The notes beneath the pieces are model-generated. The model ran no database searches. It was given only the letters and a program-made list of their open reading frames with translations, and had not been told where the DNA came from. A stretch of 64,000 nucleotides of DNA from an uncultured Lachnospiraceae bacterium (GTDB taxonomy: Bacteria > Bacillota > Clostridia > Lachnospirales > Lachnospiraceae), in assembly GCA_947570615.1 (NCBI GenBank), contig CANOVJ010000008.1, positions 43,966-107,965 on the forward strand, read 5' to 3'. Each line of letters starts with the position of its first letter. Positions within the stretch are counted from its first letter, which is position 1. The position numbers and the translations under genes were made by a program. Below are positions 43,642 to 53,138 of the stretch, piece by piece.

Positions 43642-44913
43642 ATGAATATTACGCTGGAGGAAGAATGGAACAAGATAATTGAAAGCAATCAATTCATATA
43701 TATTTACGGTGCTGGAAAGATAGGAAAGAAGATACTTCATCTGATAGAAAAGACAAAAGATTCTGATTCAAAATTTAAAGGCTTTTTGGTATCAGATTTG
43801 ATTGGTAACCCCTCGACGATTAATAATTTTCCTGTTATGGTGCCGGAGAGTGTTTTTGACAGGACAAGTTTGATATTAGTGTCTGTAACAGATATTTATC
43901 AGGAAGCAATTGTGGAAAGTCTGAAAAAAATGGCCTTCACCAATATTATTATAGCTTATAAATATTCATTTATTGATAATGATGAAACATCTCCTTTTTG
44001 TGAAACGATGAAAGTAGGTACAAATGAATTATTACTATCTCAATATAGAGAAAAACATTTTAACAGATATGATGTTATTGTTCGATTGTTAGCGATAGAA
44101 CAATATTATGGGAAAAATAACAATGGATTTGATTTGTATGTCAAAATGCAAAATAACCGGATATGTGATGATTCATATGGAAGGATTTCGCTCCAAAGAT
44201 TTATAAAATTGATACAATCTTACGAAAAAAATGGATATGATGATAATTCTGAATTAATTGTTGATGATAAGTTGCAGTTATTGGATGGATCGCACAGGCT
44301 CGCACTGGCTGTATATTTTGGTATTACCCAATTAAGGGTAAGGATTGTTTCTGGAGAAGATATAGATTATGGGAAGGGATGGTTCCAGAAGTTTTTTTCC
44401 CCCGAAGAGTGTGAGATGATTGAAGAAAAATTTTCGGGAGTTAAAAAGAGTTGGATGCATCCAATTAAAGGAATACTATGGCCCAATGTGGCAGAGTATT
44501 TTGATGCTATTATAGATGTAATTGAGCGGCAATATGTGGTTACCAATATTAAAGACATGAAATTAACTTCAAAACAGTTTGATGAAATGGTATATGAAAT
44601 TTATCGATTAGATGACATTGCAGAATGGAAGATAAATACAAAACTTAAATATATGAAATGTTTTTCGATATATTCTGTTCGATTTTTTGATATTGATTTT
44701 GGGAACCCGGAATTTAGAATCAGAGCTGCCGGAGGAGGAATACTTTCGGACAAGGGAGCAAAGTTGAAGGAAAAAATAAGGGAATTATATAAAGAAAAGT
44801 TAGACGAATATTTTCCCGACATTATCTTTCATACAGCGGATAATTTTTTACAAACTAAATATATTGAAAAGTTGTTTAATGAGAAAATACGTATGTGGAA
44901 TATGGAAGTCTGA
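43642..44913 (+). CDS. Rossmann-like module plus ParB-like DGSHR domain, unknown function
   Basis: This protein has 423 residues. Residues 12-110 form the locus-wide module (FIYIYGAGKIGKKIL, GFLVSD). In the middle, LIVDDKLQLLDGSHRLALAV (about 205-225) matches the core of ParB/Srx-like domains, where DGxHR surrounds a phosphate or nucleotide site; some relatives are kinases. The C-terminal 170 residues are mixed and include CFSIYSVRFFDIDFGNPEF and a polar helical end, with no assignable family. It follows the CMP-transferase gene after 18 bp. The role is unknown; a sugar-phosphate or nucleotide-handling step would fit. Confidence 0.55.
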   Translation: MNITLEEEWNKIIESNQFIYIYGAGKIGKKILHLIEKTKDSDSKFKGFLVSDLIGNPSTINNFPVMVPESVFDRTSLILVSVTDIYQEAIVESLKKMAFTNIIIAYKYSFIDNDETSPFCETMKVGTNELLLSQYREKHFNRYDVIVRLLAIEQYYGKNNNGFDLYVKMQNNRICDDSYGRISLQRFIKLIQSYEKNGYDDNSELIVDDKLQLLDGSHRLALAVYFGITQLRVRIVSGEDIDYGKGWFQKFFSPEECEMIEEKFSGVKKSWMHPIKGILWPNVAEYFDAIIDVIERQYVVTNIKDMKLTSKQFDEMVYEIYRLDDIAEWKINTKLKYMKCFSIYSVRFFDIDFGNPEFRIRAAGGGILSDKGAKLKEKIRELYKEKLDEYFPDIIFHTADNFLQTKYIEKLFNEKIRMWNMEV

Positions 44914-44931
44914 TGGGAGATACAGTGAATT

Positions 44932-45690
44932 ATGGGAATTCAGTTTCTTGAGGGATTAGAATACATATTACAGAGAAATGGAATCAGTAAAGATGAAATA
45001 TGTATTATAGGAAGTTCTGTTTTAGCTTTTTATGGCATCCGGAAGAATCACGATTTAGATTTTGCATTATATCCTGAAGCGAGGACCAGAATACTGAAGG
45101 AAAACAATCTTCAGATAGAGGTATTACCCTCGGGGACTATAAATTTCAGTAAAAATATTCAGTCTTTACAGCAGAGATATGCAAAAATTGGGTTGTTAGA
45201 TGAGGAATTATTTGATGATAGATATACGGTATATATGGAAGGGTATCGAGTTGCAAAAATCGAGATAGAAATAGCTCAAAAAATCGAGCGTAATTTTGAG
45301 AAAGACAGAAGAGATTTAGAACGGATCGGGAATAATTATGGACAATTTCCAGAATTCGATAACATTTTATTTGAGAAATTAATGAGGAGAAAAGCCGTCA
45401 TTTATGGGGCGGGAACAAATGCAAAGCTCGCATATTATTGTTATTCTAAAAAGTTTGAATTGATTTGCTATGTAGATAAAAATGAGGAATTGTGGGGAAA
45501 GGAAATTAATGGATTAAAAGTATGCTCGCCGAATATTCTAAAAACAACGGAAGCAATAATAATTATTTCAAGCCAACGATGTGCAGAAGAAATTAGAAAA
45601 GATATTTATTCAGAATTTGGGAGGCGAAAGGTGATAACCTTTTGTATGAAAGAGGAACTATCGATAGCAGGTGAAGAGCATGGGAAGTGA
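44932..45690 (+). CDS. Nucleotidyltransferase-like domain plus Rossmann-like module
   Basis: This protein has 252 residues. The N-terminal part has IIGSSVLAFYGIRKNHDLDF, like the G-S/x9-12/D-x-D core of the polymerase-beta-type nucleotidyltransferases or LicD-like proteins. A KIEIEIAQKIERN helix follows. Residues 150-245 are the module in C-terminal position (AVIYGAGTNAKLAYY, then CYVDKNEELWG and SPNIL). Its last 11 bases fall within an inverted repeat. The enzymatic activity is uncertain because only the DLD motif is clear. It may modify a glycan or protein partner by nucleotide transfer. Confidence 0.5.
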   Translation: MGIQFLEGLEYILQRNGISKDEICIIGSSVLAFYGIRKNHDLDFALYPEARTRILKENNLQIEVLPSGTINFSKNIQSLQQRYAKIGLLDEELFDDRYTVYMEGYRVAKIEIEIAQKIERNFEKDRRDLERIGNNYGQFPEFDNILFEKLMRRKAVIYGAGTNAKLAYYCYSKKFELICYVDKNEELWGKEINGLKVCSPNILKTTEAIIIISSQRCAEEIRKDIYSEFGRRKVITFCMKEELSIAGEEHGK

Positions 45691-45717
45691 GAAGATATAT
45701 TGGATATTACTTCCCAT
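45680..45717. other. Inverted repeat overlapping a gene end
   Basis: ATGGGAAGT (45680-45688) pairs perfectly with ACTTCCCAT (45709-45717) over a 20-base loop. It spans the stop codon at 45690. No U tract follows, so it may be an mRNA-stabilising hairpin or partial terminator. Confidence 0.5.
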
Positions 45718-45774
45718 AAGAGGTATTTAGGTTGAAATATAAGGTTGAGTATTAAATAAAAAGAAGGAGACGGT

Positions 45775-47019
45775 ATGGAGAGTAAGGTATCAGTTATCAT
45801 TCCTGCTTATAATGTAGAATACTACATAGAAGAGAGTATAAACAGTCTGACTAATCAATCATATAAGAATATTGAGATTATCTGCATTGATGATAATTCG
45901 AGGGATGGAACACGTGACCTTATAAAAAAATGCCAAAAAAAGGATTCCAGAATAAAATTAATTATAAATGATAACAACAGAGGACCTGGTTATAGTCGAA
46001 ATAGAGGGATTGAAACAGCGACAGGAAAGTATGTTTATTTTTTAGATGCTGATGATTATATATTAGGAAATGCGTTTGATGTGTTGGTTGCTTTGGCTGA
46101 GTATTATAATACGGAATGTATTTTTTTTGATAGTATTATGAAATTAGAGTCTAAAATGCTTGGCGATAGAAATATGACATATAATTTAGAAAATATAGAG
46201 AAAAAGATTTTAAATGGGCAGGAACTGTTTGTGACAATGATGAGTAATAATGTTTTTTCCAGCTCTGTTTGGAGACAATTTTGGAGAAGAGAATTTTTAT
46301 TAGAGAAGAAACTTAGATTTGTAGAAAAGTTGACATCATGTGAAGACGCTCCGTTCACAGTACATGCAATTTTGCGTGGAGACAGAATGATGGTATTGAA
46401 TCAGGCACTGCATGTGTATAGAAAGCATGAAGGTACGCTTTCCACCAATCTGTTTTGCTCAAAAGTGATGGCGTCATTCTATGCATATTGCGTGTTGTTG
46501 AAAGAATTATTAGATGATAATTATAACGAATCTGTGAAGAATGCTTTGGAAAAAAGATGTCGGCAGTCTCTGATATCAGTGAAAAGATTTTATGAGAGAA
46601 ATAGATTAAGCATATGTGGGAAAGATTTTTCGGAACCATTTGAACGGCATTTGTTTGAGTTAATCATTGAAGGAAAAGATCACAATTTTATCGAAATAGA
46701 TACTTCGATTTTGGATGAAATAAATAATTATAGATATGTAATTATATATGGTGAGGGACGTATTGCAATGGATGTATTACATACCCTGAGAAAGGTAAAT
46801 ATAGAGGTTTGGGGGTTCGCTGTTACAAATAAAACTGAAAAAGATTCGGACATAGAGGGAATTCCAATAAAGGAAATTCAGGAATATAAAATATATAAGG
46901 AAAAAGCAATTATAATTCTGGGAGTTGCAGTGGGTAACAAAAAGGCAGTGTTGAGTAATTTAAAACGTTGTGGCTTTGAACATTATATTGATTTAATAAA
47001 CAGAAATAATTATACATAG
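45775..47019 (+). CDS. Family 2 glycosyltransferase with C-terminal Rossmann-like module
   Basis: This protein has 414 residues. Residues 3-230 are a GT-A domain: VSVIIPAYNVEYYIEESIN, IDDNSRDGT, FLDADDYIL with the metal DxD and a CEDAPFTVHAI region where GT2 enzymes keep the catalytic base. A helical part (about 235-315) leads into the module at about 320-405 (VIIYGEGRIAMDVL, AIIILGVA). AAGAAGGAG precedes the ATG. It probably adds a sugar in the cytosol. The module is of the type fused to unrelated enzymes across 37-63 kb. Confidence 0.85.
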   Translation: MESKVSVIIPAYNVEYYIEESINSLTNQSYKNIEIICIDDNSRDGTRDLIKKCQKKDSRIKLIINDNNRGPGYSRNRGIETATGKYVYFLDADDYILGNAFDVLVALAEYYNTECIFFDSIMKLESKMLGDRNMTYNLENIEKKILNGQELFVTMMSNNVFSSSVWRQFWRREFLLEKKLRFVEKLTSCEDAPFTVHAILRGDRMMVLNQALHVYRKHEGTLSTNLFCSKVMASFYAYCVLLKELLDDNYNESVKNALEKRCRQSLISVKRFYERNRLSICGKDFSEPFERHLFELIIEGKDHNFIEIDTSILDEINNYRYVIIYGEGRIAMDVLHTLRKVNIEVWGFAVTNKTEKDSDIEGIPIKEIQEYKIYKEKAIIILGVAVGNKKAVLSNLKRCGFEHYIDLINRNNYT

Positions 47020-47074
47020 TATCTTTAGAGTTGAAAATTCTGCATTTAAGGATTGAAAGAACAGGAAGTAATAA

Positions 47075-47962
47075 ATGGATATCGTCAGGTTTAAAAGTGG
47101 ACTGGGTAATCAAATGTTTCAATATGCTTTTTATCAGGCATTGAGGGCCCAAGGAAGAACTGTGAGAGCCAGTTTGGGGTATTACGATAATCATCCAGAT
47201 AAAATGAAATTTTGTCTGGATGAAGTTTTCCCCCAAATAGTATTGGACCAGGTATCAAATGAAGAATTTGAGATTATAAATGCAGAATGGCAAAGGGTAA
47301 AGCAAGATAGAAAAGTGTTAGCCACGTTTTTGGCAGATGATAGAAGCAGATTTTTCTGGGTGGAAGAGAGAGATGCAGGATATTGCCCCAGAGTATTCAA
47401 TACTCAGAATTGTGTGTTTGTAGGATATTGGCAAAGTGAAAAATATTTTTTAAATATAAGAAATATATTGATTAAGAATTTTGAATTTCCATATGGGGAA
47501 AAGCAACTGGAAATTATGAAAAAGTGTTTGCTTGCGGATAGACAATATGTTTCAGTTCATGTAAGGCGTGGGGACTATTTATTGCATCCGGGAGTATGGG
47601 GCAATCTTAGTGAGAGTGAGTATTATGAGAATGCCATTCGGTTTATGAAGAAAAAGATACCTAAACTGCAACTTGTTTTTTTTTCTGATGATATATCATG
47701 GGTAAAGGAGAGACATTGTTATAAGGAGGCGATTTATATTGAAGAGAATATGTTTGATAATTATAAACCATGGTATGACTTATGCTTAATGTCGTGCTGT
47801 TCTCATAATATTATTGCGAACAGTTCCTTTAGTTGGTGGGGAGCATGGCTAAACAGGAATGAAGCTAAAATAGTGATTGCTCCTCGAAATTGGTATTATG
47901 ATGGAAGAGTTGGGAAGGATATCTGCCCAGAGGAATGGTTACGTATGGGGGAATCAGGATAG
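47075..47962 (+). CDS. Alpha-1,2-fucosyltransferase-like (GT11)
   Basis: This 295-residue protein has all GT11 signatures: SGLGNQMFQYAFYQAL (8-23), VHVRRGDYL near residue 162 (the HxRRxD GDP-binding motif) and IIANSSFSWWGAWLN near 249-263. It would transfer fucose from GDP-fucose, usually to C2 of galactose. No GDP-fucose synthesis gene is in the window. The gene lacks the Rossmann-like module that most neighbours carry. Confidence 0.9.
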   Translation: MDIVRFKSGLGNQMFQYAFYQALRAQGRTVRASLGYYDNHPDKMKFCLDEVFPQIVLDQVSNEEFEIINAEWQRVKQDRKVLATFLADDRSRFFWVEERDAGYCPRVFNTQNCVFVGYWQSEKYFLNIRNILIKNFEFPYGEKQLEIMKKCLLADRQYVSVHVRRGDYLLHPGVWGNLSESEYYENAIRFMKKKIPKLQLVFFSDDISWVKERHCYKEAIYIEENMFDNYKPWYDLCLMSCCSHNIIANSSFSWWGAWLNRNEAKIVIAPRNWYYDGRVGKDICPEEWLRMGESG

Positions 47963-48041
47963 AATTTTCTTTTTGGAAGATTTGTTATAAGCTAGATAAA
48001 AAATCAATTACACAGTTAATATTTGAGTGGTAGGGGATGAA

Positions 48042-49094
48042 ATGAAAATATATATTTGGGGAACCGGAAAGCTGGCAAAGAAACTATTAGAGAGAGGAAT
48101 TGAGGAAAAAGCCATTGAGGGATTTATTGAGACACATAAAAGGAATGAAATGTTTAGAAGTAAAAAAGTTTTTTTACCAAATGAAATTGATACAGATTAT
48201 GATGCAATTATTGTAGCAAATACATTTTCTAATGAAATTTTTCTATATGCCCGCACACTTGGTATGGGAATAGAAAAAATGATTTTTATGTCTTTTTGTA
48301 TTTATATTAATCCCAGGGAAAATTTGAAATTGAAAAAAAGAGTTTTAGGAGAAAAGAATTATTGCGCTTACATTGCACAATATAATCTTTTTGAAGAAAG
48401 TTTTTTTGTGGCAGATAAAGAGAAGTACCGTTATATGAATAAACGTCCAACATTTATGCAAGACGATAAGAACGATTATCCGATTATTAAAGATAGGTAT
48501 GAAAATGCGGGGAACATACACAGTTATTTTTGGCAGGATTTATGGGCGGCGCATTTGGTAAATCAGAATCATCCCAGGGAGCATTATGATATTGGTTCAA
48601 GAGTGGATGGCTTTATTGCTCATATACTTGCAATGAATATTCCGGTGAAAATGATTGATATACGTCCTTTTCCGGAACAGATTGAAGGACTTGTAACAAT
48701 TTTGGATGATGCAACAGAATTAGTGAAATTTGAAGATGATAGTATAGAAAGCTTATCCGCATTATGTTCCCTGGAGCATTTCGGGTTGGGAAGATATGGC
48801 GATCCGATAGACCCGGAGGCTTGTTTTAAATGTTTTGTCAATATTCAAAAAAGGATGAAAAAAGGAGGACATTTATATATATCAGTTCCTGTTGGAAAAG
48901 AAAGGGTTCAGTTTAATGCCCAGCGCATTTTTTATGCAAGTACGATTGTAGAATGCTTTAGTGAGATGACATTGCTTGAATTTTCATGTACAGCTGATGG
49001 AAAACTCGAAAAAGATGTAGATTTGGAAAGATATAATGATGATACTGGAAAAGGAGGAAGTAGATTTGGCCTTTTTCATTTTATAAAAAAATAA
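48042..49094 (+). CDS. Rossmann-like module plus DUF268/SAM methyltransferase-like domain
   Basis: The start is ATG 48042 after TAGGGGATG; GTG 48027 is in frame and possible. The 350-residue protein opens with the module (IYIWGTGKLAKKLL, then GFIETHK). From about 185 it carries YDIGSRVDGFIAHIL, VKMIDIRPF, LSALCSLEHFGLGRYGD and a KKGGHLYISVPVG strand, matching DUF268/class I methyltransferase-like proteins common in polysaccharide loci. Likely role: methylating a sugar or glycan end. Substrate unknown. Confidence 0.7.
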   Translation: MKIYIWGTGKLAKKLLERGIEEKAIEGFIETHKRNEMFRSKKVFLPNEIDTDYDAIIVANTFSNEIFLYARTLGMGIEKMIFMSFCIYINPRENLKLKKRVLGEKNYCAYIAQYNLFEESFFVADKEKYRYMNKRPTFMQDDKNDYPIIKDRYENAGNIHSYFWQDLWAAHLVNQNHPREHYDIGSRVDGFIAHILAMNIPVKMIDIRPFPEQIEGLVTILDDATELVKFEDDSIESLSALCSLEHFGLGRYGDPIDPEACFKCFVNIQKRMKKGGHLYISVPVGKERVQFNAQRIFYASTIVECFSEMTLLEFSCTADGKLEKDVDLERYNDDTGKGGSRFGLFHFIKK

Positions 49095-49300
49095 TCCGGA
49101 GAAGCGAAGGGATGTGGAACTGAGTTCCACCGGAAGCCAATATAGCGCTGGGAATATTTGATAGGAAACGTAAATATTTACTGGGTGAAACTGGATAAAT
49201 GAGGAAATATAAAACTTTAAAGGATTCCGTCGGAAACGTTTTATAGTCGTGTTAATAAATCAGTCAGGTTATCAATAAACGTATAAGAAAGGGGGGGAAT
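49095..49300. other. 206-bp intergenic region dense in palindromes
   Basis: No gene is evident here. It contains GTGGAAC-TGA-GTTCCAC (49114-49130), AGCGCT (49144-49149), the perfect palindrome GTAAATATTTAC (49170-49181), TTCCG-T-CGGAA (49225-49235) and a direct repeat GGAAACGT (49164-49171 and 49232-49239). It ends with a G7 tract (49291-49297) forming the ribosome site of the WbsX-like gene. It may be an untranslated leader or a regulatory site; no known riboswitch class is recognised. Confidence 0.55.
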
Positions 49301-50812
49301 ATGAAGGAAATAAAAACGCTTACTATGTATCTGCCGCAATTTCATCGAGTACCTGAAAATGATAAATGGTGGGGAGAGGGATTTACAGAATGGACAGCAG
49401 TAAAAGCTGCACAACCGTTATTTCCAGATCACAAACAACCTAAAACTCCACTAAATAAGTATTACTATGACTTGTTGGACAAAAAAACATTATTTTTTCA
49501 AGCTGAATTGATGAAGAAATATGGCATAGATGGGCAATGTTTTTATCATTATTATTTTAAAGATGGCAGAAAAATACTTGAAAAGCCAGCAGAGAACCTA
49601 CTGAAGTGGAAAGATATTAATATGCCATTCTGTTTTTGTTGGGCAAATGGAAGTTGGACAAGAACATGGAGTAAAATACGGGGTAATTCCTGGGCTGATA
49701 AATTTGAGAAAAACGATGGAGAAGAAGGACTTCTTCTGGATCAAAAATATGGTCGGGAGAAAGAGTGGAAAGATCACTTTGAATATATGATCCCTTTTTT
49801 TGAGGATGACAGATACATTAAATTGGATGGGCAACCTGTATTATTAATTTATAACCCTACAGCGATTGCTTGTTTATATCAAATGATAGACTACTGGGAA
49901 ATGCTGGCTGAAAACAAAGGTATCGGAAAATTGTATATTATTGGTATGAATATTTCTTCGGGCTTCAGAGGGATAGATGGTGTATTGCTATATGCACCAC
50001 ATACTTTTTGGAATCTTGATGTTGTGGAAAATGGTGTTTATCGACCAGACTATGATACGATGTGGAAAAAAATTATAGAAAAACCCAAGGTAGAAGGGTA
50101 TAAAACTTACTTTGAGGGGGTCTGCAATTGTGATGATACGCCCCGCAGAGGAAATAATGGTGGGGTGGCATTTCGGAACTTTAGGATTGAAACTTTCTAT
50201 GATGGAATGTACGAACTATATAAAAAAAGTATGGCTCTCAAAAATGAGTTTGTATTTATAAATGCGTGGAATGAATGGGGGGAAGGAATGTATTTGGAGC
50301 CGGACGAAGAAAATGGGTATGCATATTTGGAAGCTGTTCGTAATGCTAAAACGGCAGCATTACGGGAAATGGAATTATCAGAGAGTGATAATTGTAACAT
50401 GAAGATATGTTTAGAGCAGAAGACATATAGGCATGATGATAGTGGGAGAAAAAATCGCCTTATCGCGGATTGTCTTGATAAATGGCTCTATTTAAAAGAA
50501 CAGGGGAAATGTTTGGATGAATTTCTAGTTAAAAATGGTATAAAAACTGTGGCTATATATGGGATGGGAATTCTGGGAAAGCATTTACTTAACGAGTTGG
50601 AACAAGGTGATATTCAGGTGGAATATATAATTGATCGAAGAGTAAAAGTCTATCATGGTGATTACAAAGTCAGGAAACCAGAAGATTATCTTCCAATGGT
50701 CGATGCGATTATAATAACTGCATTAGGTGATATGGAAAAAATATATAACGAACTGAAAAGGAAAGTGAGCTGTAAGTTATTTTCAATTAGGGAGTTAACA
50801 AATGAAATATAA
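49301..50812 (+). CDS. WbsX-like glycan protein with C-terminal Rossmann-like module
   Basis: This protein has 503 residues. Residues 4-355 match the WbsX family (GH99-like TIM barrel, Pfam Glyco_tranf_WbsX): YLPQFHRVPENDKWWGEGFT, FCFCWANGSWTRTW, PVLLIYNPTA and FINAWNEWGEG with the catalytic-type acids. The true activity, transferase or hydrolase, is debated for the family. Residues 400-500 hold a helix (DCLDKWLYLKEQGK) and the module (VAIYGMGILGKHLL, YIIDRR). That same helix and module occur in the small membrane protein at 54501. The ribosome site is a run of seven Gs. Confidence 0.8.
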   Translation: MKEIKTLTMYLPQFHRVPENDKWWGEGFTEWTAVKAAQPLFPDHKQPKTPLNKYYYDLLDKKTLFFQAELMKKYGIDGQCFYHYYFKDGRKILEKPAENLLKWKDINMPFCFCWANGSWTRTWSKIRGNSWADKFEKNDGEEGLLLDQKYGREKEWKDHFEYMIPFFEDDRYIKLDGQPVLLIYNPTAIACLYQMIDYWEMLAENKGIGKLYIIGMNISSGFRGIDGVLLYAPHTFWNLDVVENGVYRPDYDTMWKKIIEKPKVEGYKTYFEGVCNCDDTPRRGNNGGVAFRNFRIETFYDGMYELYKKSMALKNEFVFINAWNEWGEGMYLEPDEENGYAYLEAVRNAKTAALREMELSESDNCNMKICLEQKTYRHDDSGRKNRLIADCLDKWLYLKEQGKCLDEFLVKNGIKTVAIYGMGILGKHLLNELEQGDIQVEYIIDRRVKVYHGDYKVRKPEDYLPMVDAIIITALGDMEKIYNELKRKVSCKLFSIRELTNEI

Positions 50813-50856
50813 GAATTTAGTTTGTTAAATTCAGCAGGAGAGGAGGATGCTTAGAA

Positions 50857-51915
50857 GTGGATAAAATAGTAGTATATGGGATTGGAAAAATAGGCAAGGG
50901 TTTTGTGGATAAATGTATTGATAGCGGCATAAAGGATATCAGAATCACAGATTCAAATAGAGAATTATGGGGACAGAAATATCGAAATATTATAATACAG
51001 GAGCCCCAAAGTGCTTTTTTAATAAAATATGATCAGGTAATAATTGCTATGGGGGAGAAAAACAGGCAGGAAGTAACGGACAAATTAGTGAGGTTACTGG
51101 GGGTGCCAGATAGTAAAATTGCGTATTATAAGGATTTTGTGGTTTTGACACAGAATGCTGTTTGCAATCTTGGGGATATGCAATTTAAAAAAGATAATAC
51201 TTCCACTGGAATAATTAATGTAAAAGAACTGTGTGCGATGTTGGATAGAGAAAACTTTAATGATTTGGAGAAATTTTTTTTTGAAAAAGAGCACAGAATC
51301 ATAACGAAGTGGCTTCACTATTTTGAGGCATATGATCGTTTCTTTTCAAAATACAGGGGAAAGAACGTCTCCATATTAGAAATAGGGGTTTACAAGGGCG
51401 GATCGCTTCAGATGTGGAAAAATTATTTTCAGGGTTCGGGAAATGAGGTAAAGATTTATGGAATAGATATTGATGCGAACTGTAAAGAATTTGAGGAGAA
51501 AGATATTCAAATTTTTATTGGTTCTCAGGAGGATAGAAATTTTTTGGGTGAGATTAAAGATAAAATTGGAAGTGTGGACATATTAATTGACGACGGTGGG
51601 CATACGATGCGGCAGCAGATTATTACACTGGAGGAGTTATTTGATCTGGTGGCGGAGGATGGAATATATCTGTGTGAGGATATCCATACGTCCTATATGG
51701 AGCAATATGGGGGAGAATATGAAGGGAAAACTTTTGTCGAGTATTCCAAGAAGATGATTGACGACCTTCATTCGCAGTATTCAGAGACAGATAAGTTAGT
51801 CAGAAACAAATATTCCGAAGAAGTTAAAGCAATTACATATTTTGATAGTATGATTTTTATAGAAAAAAAGAAAAAAACGAACAAAAGCATATCTGTAGAA
51901 CTTGGAACTGTATAA
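50857..51915 (+). CDS. Rossmann-like module plus MycE/CmcI-like SAM methyltransferase
   Basis: The start is GTG 50857, with GAGAGGAGGA upstream; an ATG at 50847 stops after four codons. The 352-residue protein has the module at 1-105 (IVVYGIGKIGKGFV, then ITDSNRELWG). From about 170 it is a methyltransferase like MycE and CmcI: VSILEIGVYKGGSLQMW (SAM loop), IYGIDIDANCKEF with the acidic ribose residue, and DILIDDGGHTMRQQ with the metal-binding Asp-Asp and His of sugar O-methyltransferases. Likely role: metal-dependent O-methylation of a glycan. Confidence 0.8.
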   Translation: MDKIVVYGIGKIGKGFVDKCIDSGIKDIRITDSNRELWGQKYRNIIIQEPQSAFLIKYDQVIIAMGEKNRQEVTDKLVRLLGVPDSKIAYYKDFVVLTQNAVCNLGDMQFKKDNTSTGIINVKELCAMLDRENFNDLEKFFFEKEHRIITKWLHYFEAYDRFFSKYRGKNVSILEIGVYKGGSLQMWKNYFQGSGNEVKIYGIDIDANCKEFEEKDIQIFIGSQEDRNFLGEIKDKIGSVDILIDDGGHTMRQQIITLEELFDLVAEDGIYLCEDIHTSYMEQYGGEYEGKTFVEYSKKMIDDLHSQYSETDKLVRNKYSEEVKAITYFDSMIFIEKKKKTNKSISVELGTV

Positions 51916-51938
51916 ACATCAAATGGAGGAAAGGAATA

Positions 51939-53138
51939 ATGGAGACATTCATCCCATTTATTTCAGTTATAGTACCTGTGTATAATCCGGGAGAGTATTT
52001 ATATGAATGTTTAGACAGTATATTGAAGCAAACATACAAGAACATAGAAGTAATTATTGTTGATGATGGTTCGACGGATTTCAGTGGGAAAATTTGTGAC
52101 CAGTATGCGCAGGCAGATGAAAGAATAAAAGTATTTCATCAGGAGAATCATGGCTTGGTGGCATCACGAAAAAAGGCATTGTCATATTGTCGGGGAGAAT
52201 ATATCGGGTTTGTTGACAGTGATGACTGGATTGAAGAAACAATGTATGAGGAATTAATCCGTCTCTTAAGGAGTAACGATCTAACGGATATTATCTGCTT
52301 TGGATCAAATCATGTCAGAGAAGGTAAGACAGGTGCATACCTCAATCTGATAAAGGAGGGAGAATATACTGGAGAGAATTTATGTACGCTTTATAAGAGT
52401 ATGATGTTTGATGATAAAAGAAATGCACCGGGAATATTTCAATCAGCCTGCTGCAAACTGTTCAGAAAATCATTGCTGGAAAAGATTCTGGTAGGGATGG
52501 ACGACAGGCTTACCTATGGGGAAGATGCAGCAATTGTTTACAGTTGCTGTCTGAAAGCAGGGAAAATAGTAATTACAAACTATAAATTTTATAATTACAG
52601 AGCTAATGATAATTCCATGTCCAGGGGAAAAAATGTGAAAATTTTTGAAAAGACAAATTTGTTTTATGAATATATGATGGATGTTTTCTCAAAATATCCA
52701 CAGGAATGGGATCTTGCAAGGCAATTAAAATGCTATATTTTGTATTTTATTCAAATTGGATTAAGCCGGGTGTTTGGAATTGAATGTAAAAAGGTCTATC
52801 AGTTGCCGTTTGATATGATACGTAATGGCGAAAAAATTGTACTCTATGGAGCTGGAGATGTTGGAACAGCATATTATCAGCAACTGAAAAATCAGAAAAT
52901 GTACGAAATTGTCCGTTGGGTTGATTTAAAATGTGCCGGAAAAATGATACAGGGTAGGATTATTGATCCGGTAGATGTAATTAAGGATGTAGTCTTTGAC
53001 ACGATTATAATTGCTGTTAAAAAAGAAAATGTTATGGTTGAAATAAAAAAACAGCTGGAGGATATGGGAATAGATAGTGAAAAAGTAGTGTGGACAGAGC
53101 CAATAGAAAAGGAATTGCAATGGCAACTCGTTCTGTGA
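51939..53138 (+). CDS. Family 2 glycosyltransferase with C-terminal Rossmann-like module
   Basis: This protein has 399 residues: a GT-A domain (SVIVPVYNPGEYLYECLDS, VDDGSTDFSG, FVDSDDWIEE, GEDAAIVYSC) in residues 6-215, a helical linker, and the module at about 300-390 (IVLYGAGDVGTAYY, WVDLK, IIIAVKKEN). Its end (KVVWTEPI) closely resembles the end of the GT2 protein at 56347 (AILWEKPI), so these two are the closest paralogues of the locus. The ribosome site is GGAGGAAAGG. Substrate unknown. Confidence 0.85.
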   Translation: METFIPFISVIVPVYNPGEYLYECLDSILKQTYKNIEVIIVDDGSTDFSGKICDQYAQADERIKVFHQENHGLVASRKKALSYCRGEYIGFVDSDDWIEETMYEELIRLLRSNDLTDIICFGSNHVREGKTGAYLNLIKEGEYTGENLCTLYKSMMFDDKRNAPGIFQSACCKLFRKSLLEKILVGMDDRLTYGEDAAIVYSCCLKAGKIVITNYKFYNYRANDNSMSRGKNVKIFEKTNLFYEYMMDVFSKYPQEWDLARQLKCYILYFIQIGLSRVFGIECKKVYQLPFDMIRNGEKIVLYGAGDVGTAYYQQLKNQKMYEIVRWVDLKCAGKMIQGRIIDPVDVIKDVVFDTIIIAVKKENVMVEIKKQLEDMGIDSEKVVWTEPIEKELQWQLVL

